A stretch of 8,590 nucleotides of DNA from Euryarchaeota archaeon UBA60. GTDB taxonomy: Archaea; Thermoplasmatota; Poseidoniia; Poseidoniales; Poseidoniaceae. The translations under genes were made by a program, and so were the position numbers. Positions 1 through 7,600 of the stretch are shown one piece after another. Positions within the stretch are counted from its first letter, which is position 1. Each line of letters starts with the position of its first letter. The notes under the pieces were generated by a model. The model was not told the DNA's origin. It saw nothing but the letters and a program-made list of their open reading frames with translations, and did no database searches. The stretch covers positions 1,219 through 9,808 of the forward strand of contig DARQ01000128.1 of the NCBI GenBank assembly GCA_002503395.1, read 5' to 3'.

Positions 1-113
1 CCGGCCGAGCGCAATGACTGTGCCATCTCCGCTTGGCGATTGGCCAACTCGGATACCGGAACTCGCCAATCCTCACCTTCCGGCCCGAGCAGGTCGTCCT
101 CAGACCACGACAT
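1..113 (-). CDS. N-terminal part of an unidentified protein, cut by the left edge
   Basis: Read on the minus strand, an ATG at 113-111 opens a frame of 37 codons that runs off the window at base 1. The peptide starts MSWSEDDLLGPEGEDW and continues through a polar stretch with ELANRQAEMAQSLRSA, which could be the start of a helix. The frame is the same as that of the methyltransferase upstream and is open from the methyltransferase stop (170-168) onward, but no ATG, GTG or TTG occurs in the 54 bases between that stop and the ATG at 113. No clear Shine-Dalgarno sequence precedes the ATG. The close spacing and shared strand suggest co-transcription with the methyltransferase. I do not recognise the family. 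A partner endonuclease is possible but nothing visible supports it. The opposite-strand frame here also runs antisense through the methyltransferase and reads as a shadow. Confidence 0.45.
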   Translation of the reverse strand, partial: MSWSEDDLLGPEGEDWRVPVSELANRQAEMAQSLRSA

Positions 114-167
114 ACCCTGCGCTGGGGTCAGCGGTTGAAGAATACCCCACTCCTTCTCACCGACAAA

Positions 168-1193
168 TCAAGTTTCAATTTCCAAGTCTACCGCCGCTGG
201 GGATTCGTCCTCGGTTCTGTCGGTGGCGTTTTCCGCTTCGGCTATCCTTTGGCCAGCCAACTCGCAGTATTCCTCACTCAGGTCAACCCCGATGTAACGC
301 CTTCCGGTCTGCAATGCGGCGATAGCGGTCTGCCCCGAGCCAAGGAAGGGGTCGAGCACGACATCTCCGGCAAAGGTGTACATCTCGATGCAACGGCGCG
401 GCAACTCGACCGGGAATGGCGCCGGATGGCCAATCCGTTTTGCCGAGACGGTGGGAAATCGCCAGACCGATTTTGTCAATTCGACAAATTCCTTCTTGTC
501 GATGGTATCAGCGCGCGCCCCGGCTTTTTCCTCCTTGGTGCGCTCGAGTTTGAACACCCCTTTCGAGTAGACCAAGATGTATTCGTGAACGTCTCGTAAG
601 CACGGATTCGAGGCACTGGCGAATGAGCCCCAGGCACAGGAGGAACCGGCACTTGCAGATTTATCCCAGATAATCTCCCCCCGCTGGAGGAACCCGAGGT
701 CGTTCATTATCAGGTTGATGTGGCTGGATAGGGGGATGTAGGGCTTACGCCCGAGATTTGCGACATTTATCACTGCCCGCCCACCGGGAACCAATACTCG
801 ATGGCACTCGGCAAACACCTGGCGAAGAAGGGTGAGATAATCACCGAGTCCGAGGTCTTCATCGTATTCCTTACTGGCATTGTAAGGCGGCGAGGTCACC
901 ATCAGGTGAACTGAATTATCAGGAATTTGAGCGAGGTTTCGACTATCGCCACAGATTACGGAATTTGCCACCTTTGACGGAAGTTCAACAGATCTGCCGG
1001 TATCGTGCTCGCGCCCGACCTCATCATACATCTTGGAATTGTAGTACAGGCTGGAATCATGACCTTCGCGCTTTGAGACGCCGAAATCCGAGGTCGCGGT
1101 AGAAGCACGTTTACGCGCTCCCCCTAAACCCCTTGAGCCCGGTGCGGGGGCATTTTCGCGCGCCATGCGCTTCATCGAGTTAGTCTTCCTCAT
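168..1193 (-). CDS. Beta-class site-specific DNA methyltransferase (SPPY type, probably N4-cytosine)
   Basis: Transfers a methyl group from S-adenosylmethionine to an exocyclic amino group of a base in DNA. The catalytic motif IV, TSPPYN, is at residues 100-105, and the SAM-binding motif I, DPFLGSG, is at 281-287, followed by YIGVDLSEEYCELA (about 300-313). This order (catalytic before SAM-binding) defines the beta class. SPPY is the usual signature of N4-cytosine enzymes, though some N6-adenine enzymes share it. HRVLVPGGRAVINVAN (131-146), RDVHEYILVYSKG (200-212) and the motif X-like RIGHPAPFPVELPRRCIEMY (253-272) are also typical. The length, 341 residues, is normal for a single-chain enzyme. 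Residues 1-45 are basic and look disordered. The start could instead be Met7 (1175) or Met10 (1166), and none has a good ribosome site. The acidic tail after residue 320 is probably flexible. No target-recognition insert can be read for specificity. It is divergent from phosphoglycerate kinase. No nuclease is recognisable nearby, so it may be solitary or part of a system extending left. Confidence 0.9.
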   Translation of the reverse strand: MRKTNSMKRMARENAPAPGSRGLGGARKRASTATSDFGVSKREGHDSSLYYNSKMYDEVGREHDTGRSVELPSKVANSVICGDSRNLAQIPDNSVHLMVTSPPYNASKEYDEDLGLGDYLTLLRQVFAECHRVLVPGGRAVINVANLGRKPYIPLSSHINLIMNDLGFLQRGEIIWDKSASAGSSCAWGSFASASNPCLRDVHEYILVYSKGVFKLERTKEEKAGARADTIDKKEFVELTKSVWRFPTVSAKRIGHPAPFPVELPRRCIEMYTFAGDVVLDPFLGSGQTAIAALQTGRRYIGVDLSEEYCELAGQRIAEAENATDRTEDESPAAVDLEIET

Positions 1194-1283
1194 AACATTT
1201 CGCGCTTCGGATGGGTCATTGACGCGCCTTCGTAGAGTGCTTTCTCAGCGCGAGATGATGGTGAAAGACTGAAAACCAACAGT

Positions 1284-2570
1284 ATGTCGCCAAGGACAAT
1301 GGGACGGGTTCTCACCCTTGACGATGTCAAGGTTGATGGCATGACCGTACTGCTCCGCGTCGATATCAACTCGCCGCTCGACCCGGCCAGTGGTGCCTTT
1401 CTCGATATCACTCGAATCGAGGGGATTCTGCCGACCATTACCCGTCTCATCAAGGCTAAAACCGTGCTCTTGACCCACCAGAGCCGACCCGGCAAAGACG
1501 ACTTCACCACCACCCACGGCCATAGCCGTGAACTTGGACGGCTGCTCGGCCGACCGGTGAAGTGGGTCGAGGATATTCACGGTGATGCGGCATTGGCGGC
1601 GATTGAAGAACTTCAGGTTGGCGAGATTCTCATGCTCAACAATGTTCGCATGGACGATGAGGAGTTTACCCGCAGCAATGATAGTTTTGAGGAATTGACC
1701 AACTCTCGATTGGTCGTTCGACTGGCTGGAGTTGCCGATCTATTCGTCTACGACGCGTTCGCCTGCGGCCACCGTAACTCGCCCTCAATTACCGGTTTCA
1801 CCTACGTTCTACCCTGTGTTGCCGGCGAGTTGATGCGCCGAGAAATCGATGCATTACAAGGTACAGCAAGGAATCCCGAACGACCCTCGATCGCCGTACT
1901 CGGCGGCATCAAGGTCGACGATTCAATCGCCGTGGCCGACAATATGTTGCGCAATGGCAGTATCGACGCGGTATGGGCGACCGGGGGGGTTGCCAACCTA
2001 TTCCTCTCCATCGCCGGCCACGACCCCGGTGATACCAGTCTGGATTTTCTCGCCGCCGAATTGAAAGGGAAATGGCTGCCGACGGTTGAGTCCGCTCGCA
2101 GACTGTACGAGGACTACTCCGAAGTGATTCACCTGCCGGTAGACGTCGCCGCCAATGTCGCTGGTAATCGACTCGACCTGAATGTGCAGAAACTTCCCGT
2201 AGATGCACCGATTCTCGACCTCGGAGTTCAATCGACTATCAATTTGAGTCAGGCCATCCGCGCTGCTGGAACCGTCATCTTGAACGGCCCAGCCGGGGTT
2301 TTCGAAGACAATAATTTCGCTTTCGGTACCGTTGAGATGCTCAACGCCTGCGCTGAGACCGACGCTTTCGTGGTCATCGGCGGTGGCCATACCGCTACCC
2401 TGATCTCGAAGAAGGGAATGACTCACCGTATGGGGCATGTATCGACCGGAGGCGGTGCCTGTCTGGATTTCTTGGCCGGCAAGACCCTGCCGGCTGTAGC
2501 GAGTCTTGAGATAAGTGCCCAGGAGTTCGGAGTCAGTATCCTATCCGAAATCGAAGTCGGAAACGATTAG
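1284..2570 (+). CDS. pgk: Archaeal-type phosphoglycerate kinase
   Basis: Cytosolic enzyme interconverting 1,3-bisphosphoglycerate plus ADP with 3-phosphoglycerate plus ATP, in glycolysis and gluconeogenesis. The N-terminal substrate domain has LLRVDINSP (23-31), THQSRPG (64-70), LNNVRMDDEE (118-127) and YDAFACGHRNSPS (156-168), supplying the expected Arg, Asp and Asn ligands. The C-terminal nucleotide domain has VLGGIKVDDS (205-214), TGGVAN (233-238), NGPAGVFE (334-341) and GGGHT (366-370), and ends with HVSTGGGA (385-392). GGGHT and the overall spacing match archaeal enzymes, in contrast to the GGGDS/T form common in bacteria. At 428 residues it is slightly longer than the usual 400-415. Met6 (1299) is an alternative start that fits the family's N-terminus better. 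The start at 1284 has only a GGTGA about 20 bases upstream, too far for a normal ribosome site. It is transcribed away from the methyltransferase and converges on the 2617-3780 gene with 46 bases between the stops. Confidence 0.97.
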   Translation: MSPRTMGRVLTLDDVKVDGMTVLLRVDINSPLDPASGAFLDITRIEGILPTITRLIKAKTVLLTHQSRPGKDDFTTTHGHSRELGRLLGRPVKWVEDIHGDAALAAIEELQVGEILMLNNVRMDDEEFTRSNDSFEELTNSRLVVRLAGVADLFVYDAFACGHRNSPSITGFTYVLPCVAGELMRREIDALQGTARNPERPSIAVLGGIKVDDSIAVADNMLRNGSIDAVWATGGVANLFLSIAGHDPGDTSLDFLAAELKGKWLPTVESARRLYEDYSEVIHLPVDVAANVAGNRLDLNVQKLPVDAPILDLGVQSTINLSQAIRAAGTVILNGPAGVFEDNNFAFGTVEMLNACAETDAFVVIGGGHTATLISKKGMTHRMGHVSTGGGACLDFLAGKTLPAVASLEISAQEFGVSILSEIEVGND

Positions 2571-2616
2571 CGCTAGCGGTTTCTCACCGTGCCTGCCAAC
2601 CGGCAACGTGACCGAA

Positions 2617-3780
2617 TCAAGAGCCCTGTATCGCCCAACCAAAGGCGAGCAAGCCGACCAATGCGAGCACCGCGATAACGGGCCCAGCGAGCAATCCCGT
2701 CAGCAAGCCGATGACCAATATCGCGGTTACCGGAAGCGGTTCCTTCACCACTTCAGCAACGTCGAATTCTCTTGTGGAAGTCGTTGCTACCAGCCCGACC
2801 AATCCAGCCCCGGGCACGAGCAACCACAGTGGAATCGAGACTGCGATGATGCCGATGAGTCCACCCAGAACACTCAACTTCGCGGGGTGAATCTCCTCCT
2901 CACCTTCGCCGCCGGCCTCGAACCACCCGCTGATATTGAAAATCTCACCATCGCTCATCGTCACCTGCCAGCGATGCAGATAAACCCCTGAAAGACCCTC
3001 GATCGTGCCTTCCCAAGCACAGCCTTCGCCACTGACTTCAACCGCACCCGGTAATGCTTCCTCGGCCGATTCACCCTCAGGCCACTCGGCATCGTGGTCG
3101 GCAACCGGGCCGCGCATCTCTAGGGTGACGCCAACGATATCGCGACAAGTCCAGGGGGTCTCAAAATGACCGTGTAAGACCTCGCCGGCCTCGGTCGTCC
3201 TAATCTCGTCATGAGCGCCGACCGACCAGTTCTCGAGCGAGAATAGCGCCGGCGCATCGGCCTGTCCCCAATTGGCTTCGGCCGCACCATAGCCATCAAG
3301 ATATGCGGTGACATCAATCTCGATAACCTGCCCGACCTCGACTGAAAGGTCAAAAATATCCGAAGTCCACGGCACATTGGTCATCAACGGCTCATTGAGA
3401 ATGACGGTCTCAGACCGCCCTGAGGCCACCTCCTCACCATCGACCATAACGATTACATCGAGATAGACTCCTAAGCCAACCACGACTCCGACAGGCTCAA
3501 AATACATCACCAGAATCGCTTGGCTCTCTGTGATGTTCAAGCCGAACTCGGTCGCCTGAGAAGCCCACGTTCCCACATGCATGGGGGTGCCGGTGTAAAT
3601 CAGTTCGGAGCCGGACTCAGCACTACTCACCCCTTCCCGAATCAGACTGAGGTCCGAAGCGCCGGAGAGGGTGAAGACCAGCCCGCCGGTCTCCGGGGGT
3701 GGTGGATGGGCAACAGCGGAAGGAATCATCAGCAAAGCCATCAATCCCGAGAGAATCACCGCGCCATAGGCCTTGCGCAT
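2617..3780 (-). CDS. Secreted, membrane-anchored protein with predicted mature N-terminal histidine, function unknown
   Basis: I do not recognise the family. The chosen start (ATG at 3780-3778) places a textbook signal peptide at the N-terminus: MRK, a hydrophobic core, then SAVA at 21-24. Cleavage after Ala24 would leave His25 followed by four prolines. The frame is open upstream to an ATG at 3861, which would add 27 polar residues ahead of the signal peptide, so the shorter form is preferred. Residues 25-295 form a beta-rich ectodomain with an Ig/FN3-like stretch (YLHRWQVTMSDGEIFNISGW, 267-286), two cysteines (212, 254) able to pair, several histidines (68, 190, 203, 205, 229, 269) and three N-glycosylation sequons (82, 184, 282). 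Two hydrophobic stretches at about 302-331 and 350-384, separated by a short charged linker, anchor the C-terminus, so most of the protein should be outside the cell. It is divergent from the CopD-like gene, with which it shares a 168-base promoter region. A copper role is conceivable from context but unproven. Confidence 0.8.
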   Translation of the reverse strand: MRKAYGAVILSGLMALLMIPSAVAHPPPPETGGLVFTLSGASDLSLIREGVSSAESGSELIYTGTPMHVGTWASQATEFGLNITESQAILVMYFEPVGVVVGLGVYLDVIVMVDGEEVASGRSETVILNEPLMTNVPWTSDIFDLSVEVGQVIEIDVTAYLDGYGAAEANWGQADAPALFSLENWSVGAHDEIRTTEAGEVLHGHFETPWTCRDIVGVTLEMRGPVADHDAEWPEGESAEEALPGAVEVSGEGCAWEGTIEGLSGVYLHRWQVTMSDGEIFNISGWFEAGGEGEEEIHPAKLSVLGGLIGIIAVSIPLWLLVPGAGLVGLVATTSTREFDVAEVVKEPLPVTAILVIGLLTGLLAGPVIAVLALVGLLAFGWAIQGS

Positions 3781-3839
3781 GTCAAAGGGGAGCGTGCCAC
3801 TGCAAACGAATGTTTCGCCTCTCCGACCGACCGCCTTTT

Positions 3840-3864
3840 CCCCGAAATATCCCAATCCCAACCC
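3840..3864 (-). other. G-quadruplex motif upstream of the secreted-protein gene
   Basis: On the minus strand four G-tracts follow each other: GGG, TT, GGG, ATT, GGG, ATATTTC, GGGG. Loops of 2, 3 and 7 bases satisfy the usual G3+N1-7 pattern for an intramolecular quadruplex. It lies 60 bases upstream of the minus-strand ATG at 3780, on the non-template strand of that gene, so it would also be in the RNA if the transcript starts upstream. Folding and any regulatory role are inference. Confidence 0.6.
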
Positions 3865-3874
3865 TCAGCCAAGC

Positions 3875-3906
3875 ATCCATCCATCCTTCCATCCATCCTT
3901 CCATCC
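3875..3906. repeat. Tetranucleotide repeat, eight ATCC/TTCC units
   Basis: On the plus strand the eight tetramers read ATCC, ATCC, ATCC, TTCC, ATCC, ATCC, TTCC, ATCC. On the minus strand this is a regular series of GG doublets every four bases (GGAT or GGAA). It sits inside the divergent promoter region, ending 42 bases before the CopD-like ATG and starting 10 bases beyond the G-quadruplex motif. It is non-coding under the start choices made here. Such repeats can change copy number by slippage. Confidence 0.85.
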
Positions 3907-3948
3907 GGGTATGGCAATCTTGATGGCATAGTTCCCTTAGACCAAATC

Positions 3949-4608
3949 ATGGTCGAGCGCTACGCTCCTGCGCCTCCTGCGCAGGCGGCGCCGGCGATTA
4001 GCCGGTCGAGATGGGGGATTACCCCGATTGTGCTGGCAAGTCTAGGTCTACTAGCCGGCCAAGCCAGCGCCCATGGGGATGATGAAGTTGGAGGTATCCA
4101 AGGTCTTCTCGGGGTCTTTGAGGTGATGGTCGCCTCCTCCTTCTTCCATTCCATCGGTGCCATCCTCTTGGTCGGCGGGCTGATTCTGTTGATGATTCGC
4201 CTGCGGATTGCCGAAGCGGAAGACGATGGTGAGGAAGCCGATACGTCAGACCGCGATACGGTTGACGAAGAAATATTGCAGGCGACGATGTTACGACCTG
4301 ATGTAGAAATTCCCGGTATGGCGACGCGCCTGCTCTACGTTGGCATCGTCATGAATTTCCTCGGTGGCGCGGCGCGGCTGTTCGAGCCCGGCCATCCCTC
4401 ACTGCTGGAGATGTTCGCCAATCGCTGGGTCGGGATAATGCTGGTCAAACACACCTTCATCCTGGCGATGTGCATCTGCACCATTCTAGCGACGCTTAAT
4501 ACCAACCGCATCGAGCGCCGACTCTTACTGTGTAGATTCTCACTGGGATGTGTCATCGTGATTGGTCTGCTCGGCGCACTCGCCGGCGTCGTCAGCAATT
4601 CCGCTTGA
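3949..4608 (+). CDS. CopD/HemJ-like small integral membrane protein
   Basis: 219 residues, start ATG at 3949. The frame is open further upstream, but those codons lie antisense to the secreted-protein gene and across the repeat, and they lack membrane-protein character. A hydrophobic signal segment (about 23-41) ends in ASA, so cleavage would leave His42 followed by GDDE. Four further helices can be seen at about 55-85 (with His67), 124-141, 160-184 and 195-215. An acidic loop (about 89-109) joins the first two. The stretch NRWVGIMLVKHTFILAMCIC (158-177) followed by a Leu-Asn-Arg-rich turn (about 182-190) resembles the C-terminal part of CopD copper-resistance/uptake proteins, where a glycine-leucine-valine-lysine helix is followed by an asparagine-arginine turn. 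HemJ-type and related four-helix haem or metal proteins are alternatives. The similarity is recognised by eye and is weak. No ribosome site is evident, so leaderless initiation is possible. The next gene begins 55 bases downstream on the same strand. Confidence 0.7.
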   Translation: MVERYAPAPPAQAAPAISRSRWGITPIVLASLGLLAGQASAHGDDEVGGIQGLLGVFEVMVASSFFHSIGAILLVGGLILLMIRLRIAEAEDDGEEADTSDRDTVDEEILQATMLRPDVEIPGMATRLLYVGIVMNFLGGAARLFEPGHPSLLEMFANRWVGIMLVKHTFILAMCICTILATLNTNRIERRLLLCRFSLGCVIVIGLLGALAGVVSNSA

Positions 4609-4663
4609 AAATCGGCATTACAATGCTGTGAGGTTCCGTTCACAACCTATTCCTGAATACATA

Positions 4664-7600
4664 ATGAATAAAAACTCAAGCCTCGCCTACTCAACCATGC
4701 GCTTAGGTTGCGTCATCCTGACCCTGTTCATGGTAACTGCCACAATTCCTCTGGTAACCCCTGTGGTTGCCGACGCTAGAAGTAGCCATTCCGGCTCCCA
4801 AAATACCGTCGTCGAGCAGTTTGGCACCGGATTCGATGAGACCATCATCGCCACTGTCACCAACTCTCTGAACAAGCCCCGAGACCTTCAATTCCACCCT
4901 GGACAGACTGACGACCTGTGGGTAGCTAACCGGGCGACTGACTCTATCACCATCATTCACGACGCCGGCAAGACCAGCCAGTGGACCGAGAACCGGGATG
5001 ACGCCTACAGCAACCACTTCATGGAAGAGGTGAGTTCATTTGCCTTCGGACAATACAGTAATGAGCACGACTGGATTTTCGCCACCGCCCAGGAAACCCG
5101 CAACACATACGATGGCACGCAGGCTGCTAACAACTTCATGGGTCCGGCGCTATGGCCGAGTGACCTATCCGAGTTTGCCATGGTCAACCAACAAGGTGGC
5201 GGGAAATTGGGCAGCCACCTCGACATGTTGCACGAAAGCCCTAACGGCATGGGTATCGCCCATGATTCGGGTAATGCATACTGGTACTTTGACGGCTATT
5301 ATGGCAATTTGGTCTATTACGATTTCCAAGCCGACCACGACACTGGCGGAGAGGACCACGATGACGGCATCGTCCGCCGCTACACCGAAGTATCGCTGAA
5401 CCGGCAGGGATGGGTGCCAGGTCACATGATTCTCGACAAGTCTACCGCCAAACTCTACATCGCCAATACCGGCTCCGGGAATATTCTGTGGGTAGACACC
5501 GATTCAGCTGACGGTTTCACTCCAACCACCGCTGGACAGATGGACGGTGAACTGGCGGAGTACTCCAACGCCTATGGCGTCGACTTCGGTACCTTTGCCA
5601 CCGAGCCAACCAGACCCAGCGGAATCGCCCTCTACAACAACACATTATTTGTCTCCGACAACTATGACGCCAAGATATACGCCTATGACCTGCAGGGAAA
5701 TCTACTCGACAGTATCAGCACCAATGCCAACTCGATAATGGGTCTTGAGATCGGGCCAGAGGGCCATCTCTGGTACGTCGATGGGTTTCTCAACCGGGTG
5801 GTCAGGATAGACCCCTTCGATGATGTTGATGGAGATGGGGTGGCCGATGAGAATGATAACTGCTTGACGGTTGCCAACTCGGGCCAGGATGATTTCGATG
5901 GCGATGGCGAAGGTGACCTGTGCGACATCGATGACGATAATGACACGGTGGTGGATTCACTTGAGGATTGCCAATTCGGCGAGACCGGATGGACTTCGAG
6001 CATCAGTACCGACTATGACGGTGACGGTTGCCGCGATAGTTCCGAGGATGATGATGACGATAATGACGGAGTTGACGACGACGACGACGACTGTGCAAAA
6101 GGCATGCTCGGCTGGCTCGGCGATGCCAGCACTGACCACGACGGCGATGGTTGTAAAGACGAGGGTGAAGACCTCGATGACGACAATGACAGCCTGTGCG
6201 ATGCCTCGGCCTCAGATGGCGACTGCTCGATCGCATGGCCCGGTTTCGACCGGTGCGCCAAGGGCGCGACCGGGTGGATCTCCTCAATCATCAACGATGT
6301 CGACCGCGACGGCTGTCTTGATGCAACCGAAGATGATAATGACGATGATGATGCCTATACTGATAGCGTTGACTTATGCCCTACCTACGCGGGAACCGCA
6401 AACCAAGGAACCCAGTTGGGTTGTACCGATTCAGACGGTGATGGCTGGGCCGATGTTGAGGATGTCTGGCCACTTGAGCCTACGCAATGGGTTGATAGTG
6501 ACGACGATGGTTTTGGCGACAACACCTCCGGGGTTGACGGCGACGACTGTCCGACCAAGACCGGTACCTCAACCGCTGATCGACTAGGTTGCCCCGATGA
6601 TGACGGCGATACACGCTCGGATTCCGGAGATGCATTTCCCAACGACTATACCCAATGGAATGATTCCGATGATGATAATTTCGGCGACAACTGGGCCGAT
6701 TCGAGTTGGGATGCTGAAAGAGTTCCCCTCGGCATCGGCATGAGAATCACTGAGGCAATCAGGCCCGATGCCTGCCCGACCGTGGCCGGTGATTCCATCC
6801 TCGACCGTTACGGTTGTCTGGATTCCGATTCCGACGGCTGGTCCGACGAAGGTGATGCCTTCCCAGAGGATTCGACCCAGTGGGCCGATAACGATGGCGA
6901 TGGCTACGGTGATGAGGCATCAGGAAACTCTGCCGATGACTGCCCGAGCCTGCCTGGTAACTCGACCCTCGACCGGCTCGGTTGCCCCGATACCGACGGT
7001 GATGGCTGGTCTGACGATGCCGATGCGTTCACTCGCAACCCAGATGCCTGGTCGGACGGAGATGGTGACGGTTGGGCCGACCAGAACGGCACCGAAATAT
7101 CGGACGATTGCCCACTCGAAGCCGGTAATTCCACCATCGACCTATCGGGCTGTATCGATTCCGATGAGGATGGTTACTCCGACGACGGTGATTTCTACCC
7201 CAAAGATGCGATGCGTTGGCAACAGGAAGAAGAATCGGCTATGCTTTGGTACATCGCCATTCCAATCCTACTAATCATCCTGGCTATCGGACTGACCTTG
7301 GTGATTCGTCGCAAGGAGGATACGGGGAGCAAATTTGCCCAAACACCGCCACCTGACCTGCCAGCAGCACCACCTGGTCTCATCGCACCGGGAATGCCGG
7401 CAATGCCGGCAATGCCACCCATGCCAGCCATGCCAGCCATGCCTACCCAAGCACCTCTCGCACCAGCGCCTGCAGCAATACCAGTAGCCACCCCTGCCCC
7501 TGCCCCAGCTCCAATAGCCACACCAGCGCCAAGCGCCTCCCCGACTCCTGAAGTGGAATTGATGTCGACCGAAAATGCCCTCGATTCGCTACTCAGCCCG

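Noticed and set aside
33..599. Plus-strand open frame of 188 codons over the methyltransferase.
   Set aside because: It is antisense to well-conserved methyltransferase motifs and its translation has no recognisable features.
2571..2605. Palindrome CGCTAGCG and a small TGCC/GGCA hairpin between the convergent stops as a terminator.
   Set aside because: Stems are only four base pairs and no T-run follows, so chance is the better explanation.
2515..2991. Plus-strand frame of 158 codons spanning the convergent junction.
   Set aside because: It is antisense to the secreted-protein C-terminus and overlaps the end of phosphoglycerate kinase. It is very polar with no domain.
3781..3861. Longer start (ATG at 3861) for the secreted protein.
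   Set aside because: It adds 27 polar residues before a complete signal peptide and begins inside the quadruplex motif.
3520..3948. Upstream extension of the CopD-like reading frame to an ATG at 3520.
   Set aside because: It runs antisense through the first 260 bases of the secreted-protein gene and across the tetranucleotide repeat, and would put about 143 hydrophilic residues before an otherwise clear signal peptide.
4615..4626. Inverted repeat GCATT/AATGC before the large surface-protein gene as an operator.
   Set aside because: It has a five-base stem with a two-base spacer and a single occurrence, which is too short to support.
5871..6587. Long alternate frames on both strands across the Asp-rich repeats.
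   Set aside because: GAT/GAC-rich repeats give Met/Thr-rich or Ser-rich low-complexity shadows in other frames. The codon pattern supports only the main frame.
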